Shown piece after piece: positions 19,124 to 27,037 of a DNA stretch of 64,000 nucleotides. The first letter of the stretch is position 1; each line of letters begins with the position of its first letter. Both the position numbers and the translations under genes were made by a program. The notes below the pieces were generated by a model. The model saw nothing but the letters and a program-made list of their open reading frames with translations. It was not told the DNA's origin and ran no database searches. Source of the stretch: an uncultured Sulfitobacter sp. (GTDB taxonomy: Bacteria > Pseudomonadota > Alphaproteobacteria > Rhodobacterales > Rhodobacteraceae); the NCBI RefSeq assembly GCF_947500075.1, contig NZ_CANMQS010000004.1, positions 496,001-560,000 on the forward strand, in the 5' to 3' direction.

Positions 19124-19375
19124 GCAATTCAGCCCAAGAATAACGACAAATCCGGAAATCCCGGCCCGGTCATAGCCACCCGTCGAACGGTCAGAACCGC
19201 CCATGCAGCGCAAGAAATACTATGGATTCGGCATTTCATGCAAGCGGGCCACTCCGGAAATGGTTGTTTTAGTCCAATTTTCAACCATGGCGCGAGGAGC
19301 GGCGAACAAGTCGCTCTTGCCCTTTGTCACATCGCCCGTCAGGCTCTGCGGCGTTATCCACAACCGGAGCCTCCC

Positions 19376-20485
19376 ATGACCGAACTGCCCCAAACGATGG
19401 CTGCATTCGTCCTTCACCAGCATGGCGGCATGGAGGCCCAGCAGTTCCACACCGACTGGCCTGTGCCGCAACCGGGGCCGGATGATGTGCTGATCAGGGT
19501 GGGGGCCTGCGGGTGCAACAACACCGACATCAATACACGCACCGGCTGGTACTCCAAATCGGTGACGACTGCGACGGATGGTGCTGCGGCGCAGACAGTG
19601 CAAGGGCAGGACGACCCCGCATGGGGCGGCAGCCCGATCCGGTTCCCGCGCATTCAGGGCGCGGACGCCGTGGGCCGCGTTGTGGCGCTGGGGGCCAATG
19701 CGCCTTCGGATCTGCTGGGCAAGCGGGTGATGCTGGACTGCTGGCAACGCGATTGGTCCGACCCGCTGAACCGGGACAAGACCGGGTACTTCGGGTCCGA
19801 ACGGGACGGTGGCTTTGCCCAGTACACCACGGCCGATTACCGCAACACCCATGCAATCGACAGCCCCATGACCGATACGGAGCTTGCCACCTTCAGCTGT
19901 TCCTACTCCACCGCCGAGGGCATGCTGGCGCGCGCCGAAGCCGGGCAGGGCGATCATGTGCTGATCACAGGCGCTTCGGGCGGCGTGGGATCTGCGCTTG
20001 TGCAACTGGCCAAGCGGCGGGGCGCCTTTGTCATCGCTTTGTCATCCCCCGCGAAACAGGACGCGCTCAAGGCGCTTGGCGCAGATGTCACGCTGGACCG
20101 CGCCCCGCCCGATCTTGCCGCCGCCCTGCAGGCTGCAACGGGCCGGGCCACCGTCGATGTGGTCTGCGACGTGGTTGGCGGCGACGACTGGCCGCAGATC
20201 ATTGAGGTGATGGCACGCGGGGCGCGTTTTGCCTGCTCTGGCGCCATCGCAGGCCCGATGGTCACGCTCGATCTGCGCACGCTCTACCTGCGCGACCTGA
20301 CCTTCCACGGCTCCACCGTGGTGCCGCCACATATCTTCACCGACCTGCTGGGGTATATCGAACGGGGAGAGATCAAACCGCTGGTCGCAGGCACCTACCC
20401 CCTCTCTGAGCTTCCCGCCGCGCAAACGGCATTCATGGACAAAGCCCATATCGGCAATATCGTCGTCCTGCCAGAAGCAGGCTGA
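19376..20485 (+). CDS. MDR-superfamily oxidoreductase (quinone-reductase/alcohol-dehydrogenase-like)
   Basis: The protein has 369 residues, with a GroES-like N-terminus and a Rossmann domain with LITGASGGVGSALVQLAK, typical of NADPH-dependent quinone oxidoreductase-like MDR enzymes. The usual zinc-ADH pattern GxxxCxxD is replaced by GCNNTDIN and a structural-zinc cysteine cluster is not evident, so it is probably zinc-independent. ATG 19376 has GGAG six bases upstream; the in-frame extension to 19115 is non-coding in character. The substrate is unknown and no operon partner is evident. Confidence 0.8.
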   Translation: MTELPQTMAAFVLHQHGGMEAQQFHTDWPVPQPGPDDVLIRVGACGCNNTDINTRTGWYSKSVTTATDGAAAQTVQGQDDPAWGGSPIRFPRIQGADAVGRVVALGANAPSDLLGKRVMLDCWQRDWSDPLNRDKTGYFGSERDGGFAQYTTADYRNTHAIDSPMTDTELATFSCSYSTAEGMLARAEAGQGDHVLITGASGGVGSALVQLAKRRGAFVIALSSPAKQDALKALGADVTLDRAPPDLAAALQAATGRATVDVVCDVVGGDDWPQIIEVMARGARFACSGAIAGPMVTLDLRTLYLRDLTFHGSTVVPPHIFTDLLGYIERGEIKPLVAGTYPLSELPAAQTAFMDKAHIGNIVVLPEAG

Positions 20486-20784
20486 AGCCGGTTGCGACAC
20501 CGACGAATGTCTCAGGATTTGTGCGAAATTCCGCACAGTGATCGTGGATGGTCAAATCGACGTGGGTTAAGGTCGCGCCATAACACGCTGTTAAAGAATA
20601 AAAATCCAATCCAATAAGGCATTTCCCGATAAATGTTTGCAACCCTTCGCGCCGCAGGCTTTCCTTGGCGACGTAACGCGCGCGATTCCGGGCACAGAAG
20701 GCGGCAATAAAGCCGCCCTGCACAAAGACCCACCGTGCGCCAAAACTGGATGTGCCCCATGGCACTTTGATAAGGGAGAAACCT
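20486..20784 (+). promoter_or_regulatory. AT-richer leader region before dctP
   Basis: About 300 bases without a gene. The stretch around 20570-20640 is markedly A/T-richer than its surroundings, suiting a promoter, but no box pair stands out. GGCGGC at 20700-20705 and GCCGCC at 20712-20717 form a short hairpin with loop AATAAA. The end carries the AGGGAG ribosome site for dctP. Confidence 0.35.
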
Positions 20785-21801
20785 ATGACCAAGTATTTGA
20801 GCGGCGCCGCCGTCTGCGCAATCAGCTTCGCTTTTGTGAGCGAAGCCGCAGCCACCGAATGGAACGTCTCCGTCTGGGGCAAACGCCGTGCGTTTACCGA
20901 ACATGTTGAGAAAATCGCGGAACTGGTGTCGGAGAAAACCGGCGGCGAATTCACCATGAACGTCAGCTACGGCGGCCTGTCCAAGAACCGCGAAAACCTC
21001 GATGGTATCTCCATCGGCGCGTTTGAAATGGCGCAGTTCTGTGCCGGCTACCACCGCGACAAGAACCGCGTGATCACCGTGCTGGAACTGCCGTTCCTCG
21101 GTGTTGAGAACCTTGAGCAGGAAGTGGCCGTGTCCAAAGCCGTCTACGCCCACCCTGCCGCCACCGAAGAGATGGCGCAGTGGAATGCGCGTCTGCTGAT
21201 GACCTCACCCATGCCGCAGTACAACCTTGTCGGCACCGGAGAGCCGCGCGATGATCTGGCTGACTTCGAAGGCATGCGCGTGCGCGCCACGGGCGGTCTG
21301 GGTCAGGCGTTCGAAGCCGTTGGCGGCGTGCCGACTTCTGTGACCGCAACCGAAGCCTTCCAGGCGATGGAATCCGGCGTTGTGGACACCGTGGCCTTCG
21401 CCCAGCACGCCCACCTCAGCTTCGGCACGATCAATGAAGCCGACTGGTGGACCGCCAACCTCAACCCCGGCACCGTGAACTGCCCCGTGGTGGTGAACAT
21501 CGACGCCTATGAGAGCCTGTCGGACGCGGAGCGTGAGGCGCTCGACAGCTCGGTGGACGAAGCGCTCGATCACTATCTGGCCAACTACGCCGAACTGCTG
21601 GAGCGCTGGGACAGCGTGCTGGAAGAGAAGGGCGTGCAGAAAGTCGAGATCGCCGATGACGTGATCGCCGAATTCCGCGCCAAGGCTGCCGATCCGATCC
21701 GCGACAAGTGGATTGCCGACATGGAAGCACAGGGCCTGCCGGGTCAGGAGCTCTATGATCTGGTGGCCAAGACACTCGCGGATGCAAAAAGCGGCAGCTG
21801 A
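20785..21801 (+). CDS. dctP: TRAP transporter solute-binding protein, DctP family
   Basis: The protein has 338 residues, with a Sec signal ending near SEAAAT. The mature protein shows the DctP pattern: arginine-containing MRVRATGGLGQAFEAVGG and the later AFQAMESGVVDTV. The conserved Arg in the MRVRATGG segment usually salt-bridges the substrate carboxylate. ATG 20785 follows AGGGAG; the frame is open to 20752. The gene is followed by dctQ and dctM on the same strand. Ligand class is likely an organic acid; the exact compound is unknown. Confidence 0.9.
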   Translation: MTKYLSGAAVCAISFAFVSEAAATEWNVSVWGKRRAFTEHVEKIAELVSEKTGGEFTMNVSYGGLSKNRENLDGISIGAFEMAQFCAGYHRDKNRVITVLELPFLGVENLEQEVAVSKAVYAHPAATEEMAQWNARLLMTSPMPQYNLVGTGEPRDDLADFEGMRVRATGGLGQAFEAVGGVPTSVTATEAFQAMESGVVDTVAFAQHAHLSFGTINEADWWTANLNPGTVNCPVVVNIDAYESLSDAEREALDSSVDEALDHYLANYAELLERWDSVLEEKGVQKVEIADDVIAEFRAKAADPIRDKWIADMEAQGLPGQELYDLVAKTLADAKSGS

Positions 21802-21812
21802 ATGATCGCATT

Positions 21813-21905
21813 GATGGGTGAGATCACCCATCCTACGGGTGCGCGGGTCTCGCGCGCCCGTTTTGCGACCTGACACACCCCGTAGGATGGGTGCTCGCAC
21901 CCATC
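21813..21905 (+). repeat. nested inverted repeat (GATGGGTG palindromes) between dctP and dctQ
   Basis: Left arm 21813-21841 and right arm 21876-21905 are near-perfect reverse complements over about 28 bases. Each arm is itself a palindrome: GATGGGTG-AGAT-CACCCATC and GATGGGTG-CTCG-CACCCATC. The RNA can form either two small hairpins or one long one. It lies just after the dctP stop and before the dctQ ribosome site. Confidence 0.85.
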
Positions 21906-21929
21906 GCACCCACGTAAAAGGACATACCC

Positions 21930-22559
21930 ATGGCAGGCTCCGCCGCAGTCCTGGAGGACTCAAGCCTCCTCAGCCGCCTCGACCGCGCGCTTCTCCCGCT
22001 GGAGCGGTTCTGCGCGCTGATCTCCGGCCTCGCGACCTTCTCGCTGATGTTCCTCGCCGCCTATTCCGTGACAGGCCGCAAATTCTTCGCCTCGCCGCTG
22101 GCAGGCTACGTGGACTACATCGAAGCCGCGATGCCGATCATCGCGATCATGGGCGTGGCCTATGTCCAGCGTGACGGCACCCACATCCGCATGGACATGC
22201 TGGTGGGCAAACTCAAGGGCCGCCTGCTGTGGCTGTTTGAACTCATTTCCGTCCTGCTGATGCTGCTGCTGATCGTCTTCCTCACCTGGGGCGCGTGGGA
22301 GCACTTCGACCGCTCCTTTGACTGCGCCCGCCCGCTGTGCAGCCGCGACAGTTCCATCGACATCGGCCTGCCGATCTGGCCCAGCAAACTGGTGGTGCCT
22401 TTCGCCTTCGCCGTGCTGGTGCTGCGGCTGCTCTTGCAGGCCTGGGGCTTTGGCCGCGCGCTGGTGCTGGGGCTGGAAAGCCCCGTGGCGGTGCCGCTGT
22501 CACTGACAATCGAAGAACAGGCCATGGCCGAAGCCAAAGCGCTGGAAGGGTCTGACTGA
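21930..22559 (+). CDS. dctQ: TRAP transporter small permease, DctQ family
   Basis: The protein has 209 residues and four predicted membrane helices. AMPIIAIMGVAYVQRDGTHIRMDM is the conserved DctQ segment with the charged residues between helices. It bridges the binding protein and the DctM channel subunit. ATG 21930 lies 128 bases after dctP, the gap holding a nested inverted repeat. The stop overlaps the dctM start by one base (TGATG), implying translational coupling. A CARPLCSRDSS segment in the periplasmic loop contains two cysteines that may form a disulphide. Confidence 0.9.
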   Translation: MAGSAAVLEDSSLLSRLDRALLPLERFCALISGLATFSLMFLAAYSVTGRKFFASPLAGYVDYIEAAMPIIAIMGVAYVQRDGTHIRMDMLVGKLKGRLLWLFELISVLLMLLLIVFLTWGAWEHFDRSFDCARPLCSRDSSIDIGLPIWPSKLVVPFAFAVLVLRLLLQAWGFGRALVLGLESPVAVPLSLTIEEQAMAEAKALEGSD

Positions 22560-23959
22560 TGGAACCGATTGAAATTGGCCTCTGGGTCTCGGGCGGCATG
22601 CTGGTGATGGTGGTGCTGGGCATGCGCGTGGCCTTTGCCGCCGGTCTGGCAGGTTTCGTAGGCCTCGTCTGGCTGCGCTGGAACGGCTTTGACTACGACC
22701 CCGACCGCTTCTGGAAAGCGGTTGAGATCAGCACCAAGATCGCAGGCCTCACCCCGCACTCCAAAGTCTCCGCCCAGGTGCTCAGCCTGATCCCCGTCTT
22801 CATCATGATCGGCTACCTGGCCTATCACGCCAAACTGACGATGGCGCTGTTTGAGGCGGCCAAACGCTGGGTCGCATGGGTGCCCGGTGGCCTCGCCGTG
22901 GCCACGGTCTTCGCCACCGCAGGTTTCGCCGCCGTTTCCGGCGCTTCCGTCGCCACCGCCGCCGTCTTTGCCCGCATCGCCATCCCGGAAATGCTCAAAG
23001 TCGGATACAACAAACAATTCGCCGCAGGCGTCGTGGCCGCAGGCGGCACGCTCGCCTCGCTGATCCCCCCCTCCGCCATCCTCGTGATCTACGCGATCAT
23101 CGTCGAACAGGACGTCGGCATGCTCCTGCTCGCAGGCTTTATCCCCGGCGCGTTCTCCGCCATCGTCTACGCCACCATCATCATCGGCATCGCGATGGTC
23201 TTCAAATCCGTGGGCCCGCCGGTGGGCGGCTTCACCTGGGGCGAACGCTTCGCCTCCCTGCCGCCCGCCTTGCCCATCGTGGCGGTGGTCGTGATCATCA
23301 TCTTCTTCGTCTACAACCCATTCGGTGACGCATGGGGCACCCCCACGGAAGGCGGCGCGGTGGGCGCCTTCATCGTCTTCCTGATGGCGCTCTACAAAGG
23401 CATGCGCTGGGGCCAGCTGAAAGAAGCCCTTCTGGAAACCGCCAAGCTCACCGTGATGATCTTCACCATCATCTGGGGCGTGCTGATCTACGTCCGGTTC
23501 CTCGGCTTCGCCGAACTCCCCGATGCTTTCGCCGCATGGATCACCACGCTGGAGATGTCGCCGCTGTCGATCCTGATCTGCATCCTGCTGGCCTATGCGG
23601 TGCTGGGCATGTTCATGGACGCCATCGGCATGCTGCTCTTGACCCTGCCCGTGGTCTACCCGGCGGTGATGGCCCTGAACGGCGGTGAGATGGTCTCCGC
23701 CGCAGACAGCGCCTTCGGCATGTCGGGCCCCATGTGCGCGATCTGGTTCGGCATCCTTGTGGTCAAAATGGCCGAATTCTGCCTGATCACCCCGCCCATC
23801 GGCCTCAACTGCTTTGTGGTGGCAGGGGTGCGGGATGACCTCAACGTGCAGGACGTGTTCAAGGGCGTCACCCCCTTCTTCATCGCCGACGCCATCACCA
23901 TCGCCCTTCTGGTGGCCTTCCCCGGCATCGTGCTCTGGCTCCCGTCACTGGCCGGATAA
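22559..23959 (+). CDS. dctM: TRAP transporter large permease, DctM family
   Basis: The protein has 466 residues with about 12 membrane helices. AAVSGASVATAAVFARIAIPEM and GGTLASLIPPSAILVIYAI are family hallmarks. It forms the ion-coupled channel of the DctPQM importer. It is the last gene of the operon; a 10-bp-stem hairpin follows at 23969-24000. Confidence 0.93.
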   Translation: MEPIEIGLWVSGGMLVMVVLGMRVAFAAGLAGFVGLVWLRWNGFDYDPDRFWKAVEISTKIAGLTPHSKVSAQVLSLIPVFIMIGYLAYHAKLTMALFEAAKRWVAWVPGGLAVATVFATAGFAAVSGASVATAAVFARIAIPEMLKVGYNKQFAAGVVAAGGTLASLIPPSAILVIYAIIVEQDVGMLLLAGFIPGAFSAIVYATIIIGIAMVFKSVGPPVGGFTWGERFASLPPALPIVAVVVIIIFFVYNPFGDAWGTPTEGGAVGAFIVFLMALYKGMRWGQLKEALLETAKLTVMIFTIIWGVLIYVRFLGFAELPDAFAAWITTLEMSPLSILICILLAYAVLGMFMDAIGMLLLTLPVVYPAVMALNGGEMVSAADSAFGMSGPMCAIWFGILVVKMAEFCLITPPIGLNCFVVAGVRDDLNVQDVFKGVTPFFIADAITIALLVAFPGIVLWLPSLAG

Positions 23960-23968
23960 AACCCAAAC

Positions 23969-24000
23969 GCCATGCCCGCGCCCCTCACGCCGGGCATGGC
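23969..24000 (-). terminator. hairpin terminator between dctM and tupC
   Basis: GCCATGCCCG (23969-23978) and CGGGCATGGC (23991-24000) form a perfect 10-bp stem with a 12-base loop. On the minus strand it is followed by a T-rich run (GTTTGGGTTTTAT), so it best serves the tupBC side. It may also stop dctM transcripts. Confidence 0.7.
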
Positions 24001-24073
24001 AAACCTCACCCCTTCAATCCCGGTGCCTGCCGCGCGCAGATCCCGCGCGCCCGTCGCCACCAAGCCACCGCCC

Positions 24074-24124
24074 TGGCCCCTCTTTTTGGCCAGAAATATC
24101 CTTGCACCCCAGCAGCCCCAAACG
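24074..24124. repeat. intergenic TTTTTGGCC element, copy B
   Basis: CCCCTCTTTTTGGCC, AAATATCC, GCACCCCAGCA and CCAAACGC blocks closely match copy D (reverse strand, 57263-57320). It lies between convergent dctM and tupC, immediately after the tupC stop. Confidence 0.65.
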
Positions 24125-24133
24125 CCCCGCTGA

Positions 24134-24844
24134 TTACTCCACAATATCGCCCTGAAAAAACGCCGCAGCCTCCGCCGTCTGCGGCCCTTCAAACACGCCG
24201 GGTGCCCCGCCTTGCTCATGCAACCGCCCGTTCAGCACAAACACCACATCCGTGGCCAGCCGCCGCGCCTGACCCAGATCATGGGTGGTCATCACGATCC
24301 GCGTACCGCCCGCATGGGCCGCCTGCAACACCGCTTCAATCTCCCGTGTTGAGCGCCCATCGAGGTTCGCACAGGGCTCATCCAGAAACAGCACACGCGG
24401 CGCGCGGATGAGCGCCCGCCCCAACGCCAGCTTCTGCTTCTCCCCGCCAGACAGCCGCGGGGCAGGGCGGTCGAGCATCTCTTCCAGCCCGATCCGCGCC
24501 GCCCAATCCACAACCTTGCCCGCAATCTCCGCCTTCGGCATGCCCAGCAACTGCAAGGGGTAAGCCAGGTTCTGCCGCACCGACCGGCGCAGCATGATCG
24601 GGCGCTGAAACACATAGGCCTGCTCCTGCCGTGCCGCCGCGTCCCCGCTGGACCACGCCACCGTCCCCGAGGACACCCGCTCCACCCCGTGCAGCACCTT
24701 CAATAGCGTCGTCTTGCCCGCGCCGTTTGGCCCCAGCACAATGGTGAAACCGCTGCCGCCCAAGGTCAGGGTGATCGGCCCAAGGATCGCCTTGCCCCGC
24801 CGCGTCACGCACACCTCTCTCAACTCAACAGAAGGCCCTACCAT
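24134..24844 (-). CDS. tupC: tungstate ABC transporter, ATP-binding protein
   Basis: The protein has 236 residues, a complete ABC ATPase: Walker A GPNGAGKTT, signature LSGGEKQ, Walker B VLFLDEP, H-loop TTHD. Its start overlaps the end of the TupB-like permease gene by 7 bases. Tungstate rather than molybdate is inferred from the TupB-like permease and the adjacent formate dehydrogenase locus. No regulatory TOBE domain follows the ATPase, unlike ModC. No tupA gene for a stand-alone binding protein lies next to it. Confidence 0.8.
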   Translation of the reverse strand: MVGPSVELREVCVTRRGKAILGPITLTLGGSGFTIVLGPNGAGKTTLLKVLHGVERVSSGTVAWSSGDAAARQEQAYVFQRPIMLRRSVRQNLAYPLQLLGMPKAEIAGKVVDWAARIGLEEMLDRPAPRLSGGEKQKLALGRALIRAPRVLFLDEPCANLDGRSTREIEAVLQAAHAGGTRIVMTTHDLGQARRLATDVVFVLNGRLHEQGGAPGVFEGPQTAEAAAFFQGDIVE

Positions 24845-25542
24845 GTCCCCTCCCGCTCTGTCCGGGACAGGGTGTGGATGGCGAAGTTCACAATCAGTGC
24901 CAGCGCGATCAGCACAAACCCCAATCCCAGCGCCAGCGCGAAATCCCCCTTGCCGGTCTCCAGTGCAATCGCCGTGGTCAGCACGCGGGTGGCGTGATCA
25001 ATATTGCCCCCCACGATCATGATCGCCCCCACTTCCCCAATCGCGCGGCCAAACCCCGCCAGCGCGCCGGTCAGCAACGCCCGCCGCCCGTCCCAGATCA
25101 GCGTCACCACCCGCTGGCGGCTCGACGTGTTGAGGGAGATCAACAGATCATGATACTCCGCCCACAATTCCCGCATCGCCTGATGGGTGATCGAGGCAAT
25201 GAGCGGCGTGATGATGACCACCTGTGCGATGATCATCGCCGTAGGCGTGAAGAGCAGCCCCAGCACCCCGAACGGCCCCGACCGCGACAGCAGCAGATAG
25301 ACAATCAACCCCACCACCACCGGCGGCAGCCCCATCAGCGCATTCAGCGTCGCAATCGCCGCCCGCCTGTAGCGAAACCGCCGGATCGCCAGCCATGTGC
25401 CGAGGGGCAGGGCAACACCGCAAGCAATCACCAAAGCCGACAGGCTGACCTGCAAGGACCGCAGCGTGATCTCCACCAGATCCCCGTCCAGCGTGACGAT
25501 CAGCCGGAAGGCTTCCAGCATGCCGGCCCAAATCTCATTCAT
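24838..25542 (-). CDS. tupB: tungstate ABC transporter, permease protein
   Basis: The protein has 234 residues with five to six helices. GLPPVVVGLIVYLLLSRSGP and the EAA-type loop GFGRAIGEVGAIMIVGGN are characteristic of TupB. It carries tungstate through the inner membrane with TupC. A periplasmic TupA would normally be encoded just upstream; here the upstream neighbours are a 41-residue microprotein and a WD40-cytochrome gene. The binding protein must come from elsewhere, or its function is taken by another protein in the island. Confidence 0.82.
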   Translation of the reverse strand: MNEIWAGMLEAFRLIVTLDGDLVEITLRSLQVSLSALVIACGVALPLGTWLAIRRFRYRRAAIATLNALMGLPPVVVGLIVYLLLSRSGPFGVLGLLFTPTAMIIAQVVIITPLIASITHQAMRELWAEYHDLLISLNTSSRQRVVTLIWDGRRALLTGALAGFGRAIGEVGAIMIVGGNIDHATRVLTTAIALETGKGDFALALGLGFVLIALALIVNFAIHTLSRTEREGTW

Positions 25543-25575
25543 TGGAAATCTGTCCTAACCGCCGCGCCGCGCCCG

Positions 25576-25701
25576 TTAGTCCAACCGCACGGCAGGACCG
25601 GAGGTCCGCTCCTGCGCAGAGAAACCCACCTGATCCAGCACCGCGTTTGATCCCACGGCGATGACCGCAATCGCCACAAAGGCAACAAGCATGGCTTTCA
25701 T
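25576..25701 (-). CDS. 41-residue single-pass membrane or secreted microprotein
   Basis: The start is ATG 25701 and the stop TAA at 25576-25578. The product starts MKAMLVAFVAIAVIAVGSNA, a strongly hydrophobic helix of about 16 residues after a basic start, and has a polar 21-residue tail containing QERTSGPAVRLD. A ribosome site AGAGGA sits inside the end of the cytochrome gene, and ATG follows that gene's TGA by one base, so translation is probably coupled. This placement and the clean hydrophobic/polar partition support a real gene. Function unknown; a small subunit or assembly factor for the formate dehydrogenase electron chain is plausible. Confidence 0.7.
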   Translation of the reverse strand: MKAMLVAFVAIAVIAVGSNAVLDQVGFSAQERTSGPAVRLD

Positions 25702-25702
25702 A

Positions 25703-27037
25703 TCAGTCCTCTCCCTGTGCCGTGTGGACCCGCAGATAGTCTATCAGGTCGTCCCGGTCCTGCTTTTTCACAATGCGCTGCATCGGCATCTTGGACCCCG
25801 GTATAAAGTGATCCGGCCCCAGATCGAACAAACCATTGATCGTCTCTGCTGACCAGACAATTTCCGACGTATCCAGCGTGGGCGAGTAGCTGTAATCGGG
25901 CACCGTCCCCGCCTTGCGCCCGAAAAGCCCATGCAGGCTCGGCCCCGCCTTGCGCGCAGACCCCGCCGTCAACGTATGACAGATCGAACATTTGCGTTTG
26001 AACTGACGTTCCCCGTTGGGCAGGCTCTCAGGCTTTTCCAGAAAACTGCGCGTGCCACCGGCCATCGGTTCCAGCGCGCTCATGGTGTCGACGGGCCAGG
26101 AATACATGATGTCCTCAATCCCGCCCGCGTGGATGGATCGCCCGTCCGGCGAAAACGCCAGCGCCCACACCGGGCCAGAACGCGAGGCGCGGAAATCATG
26201 GGTGATCTTGCGTGCTTCGGTGTCGATCAGCATGATATAGCCCTGACCGTCCCCCACCGCGAGGGTCTGCGTCACATCACTATAGGCCATCGCCAGAATG
26301 GGCCGCCGCCCCAAGGTAAAATCGGCAATCTGCGCGCGGGTCTCCAGATCAATGATCCGCGTGCCGCCATCGGTGGCCCCGTAAGCCAGCCAGCCTGCGG
26401 CATCATTCACGATCAGCTCGTTCACCCCGAAGCCATGTTTGACGATCACGTTTGACACCACCTGCGGCCCGTCAAACCGCCACGACCGGATCGTCCCGTC
26501 GACAGAGGCCGAATAGATCGTCTTGCCATCGCCTGAGAAGGTCACCGCGTTCACGCCCGCCTTGTGCCCCGTGAGCTTGCGCCGGGTGGCCTGCCAATCC
26601 GCCATCGGCCCATCTTGCCCGGTCACCAGCGTCAATCCAATCGTCGTGTCCCAGGACGCGGTCGCCATGGTCTGCCCATCCGGGCCAAAGGCCACATCCG
26701 TGACCTTGGCGGTATGTTCCGCCACGGGCCGACCCGCCCCCTCAGCCGTCGACCACAGCCAAACCTTGAAGTCATCCCCGCCGGAGGCGAACACATCGTC
26801 AGACCAGAACCCAACCGTGTTCACCGCCGCCCGGTGCCCTTCAAACCACGCAGGCGCGGTCCCGTCCCACAGGCCAACCGAGTTGTCAAAACTCGCCGTG
26901 GCAATCTGGCCCGCAGGGGACACCGCAATATCCATGATCGGCCCGCCATGGCCCTTGAGCGTGAAGAACGCCTGCCCGGACGCAGGCCCCACCACAGACC
27001 CCGCGCAGACCGCCGCTATGACCAGCGCCCGCAGCAT
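25703..27037 (-). CDS. WD40 beta-propeller / cytochrome c fusion protein
   Basis: The protein has 444 residues, with a signal peptide (about 22 residues, ending ASGQA). Residues about 25-330 hold six to seven WD40-like blades (GHGGPIMDIAVSPAGQIATAS, AFGPDGQTMATASWD, ALAFSPDGRSIHAGG). The C-terminus is a class I cytochrome c with CSICH at 350-354 and an axial-ligand region GSKMPMQ. It is exported and haem-bearing, so it probably acts in the periplasm. Its ATG directly abuts the stop of fdhC, which suggests it receives electrons from, or scaffolds, the formate dehydrogenase. Confidence 0.85.
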   Translation of the reverse strand: MLRALVIAAVCAGSVVGPASGQAFFTLKGHGGPIMDIAVSPAGQIATASFDNSVGLWDGTAPAWFEGHRAAVNTVGFWSDDVFASGGDDFKVWLWSTAEGAGRPVAEHTAKVTDVAFGPDGQTMATASWDTTIGLTLVTGQDGPMADWQATRRKLTGHKAGVNAVTFSGDGKTIYSASVDGTIRSWRFDGPQVVSNVIVKHGFGVNELIVNDAAGWLAYGATDGGTRIIDLETRAQIADFTLGRRPILAMAYSDVTQTLAVGDGQGYIMLIDTEARKITHDFRASRSGPVWALAFSPDGRSIHAGGIEDIMYSWPVDTMSALEPMAGGTRSFLEKPESLPNGERQFKRKCSICHTLTAGSARKAGPSLHGLFGRKAGTVPDYSYSPTLDTSEIVWSAETINGLFDLGPDHFIPGSKMPMQRIVKKQDRDDLIDYLRVHTAQGED

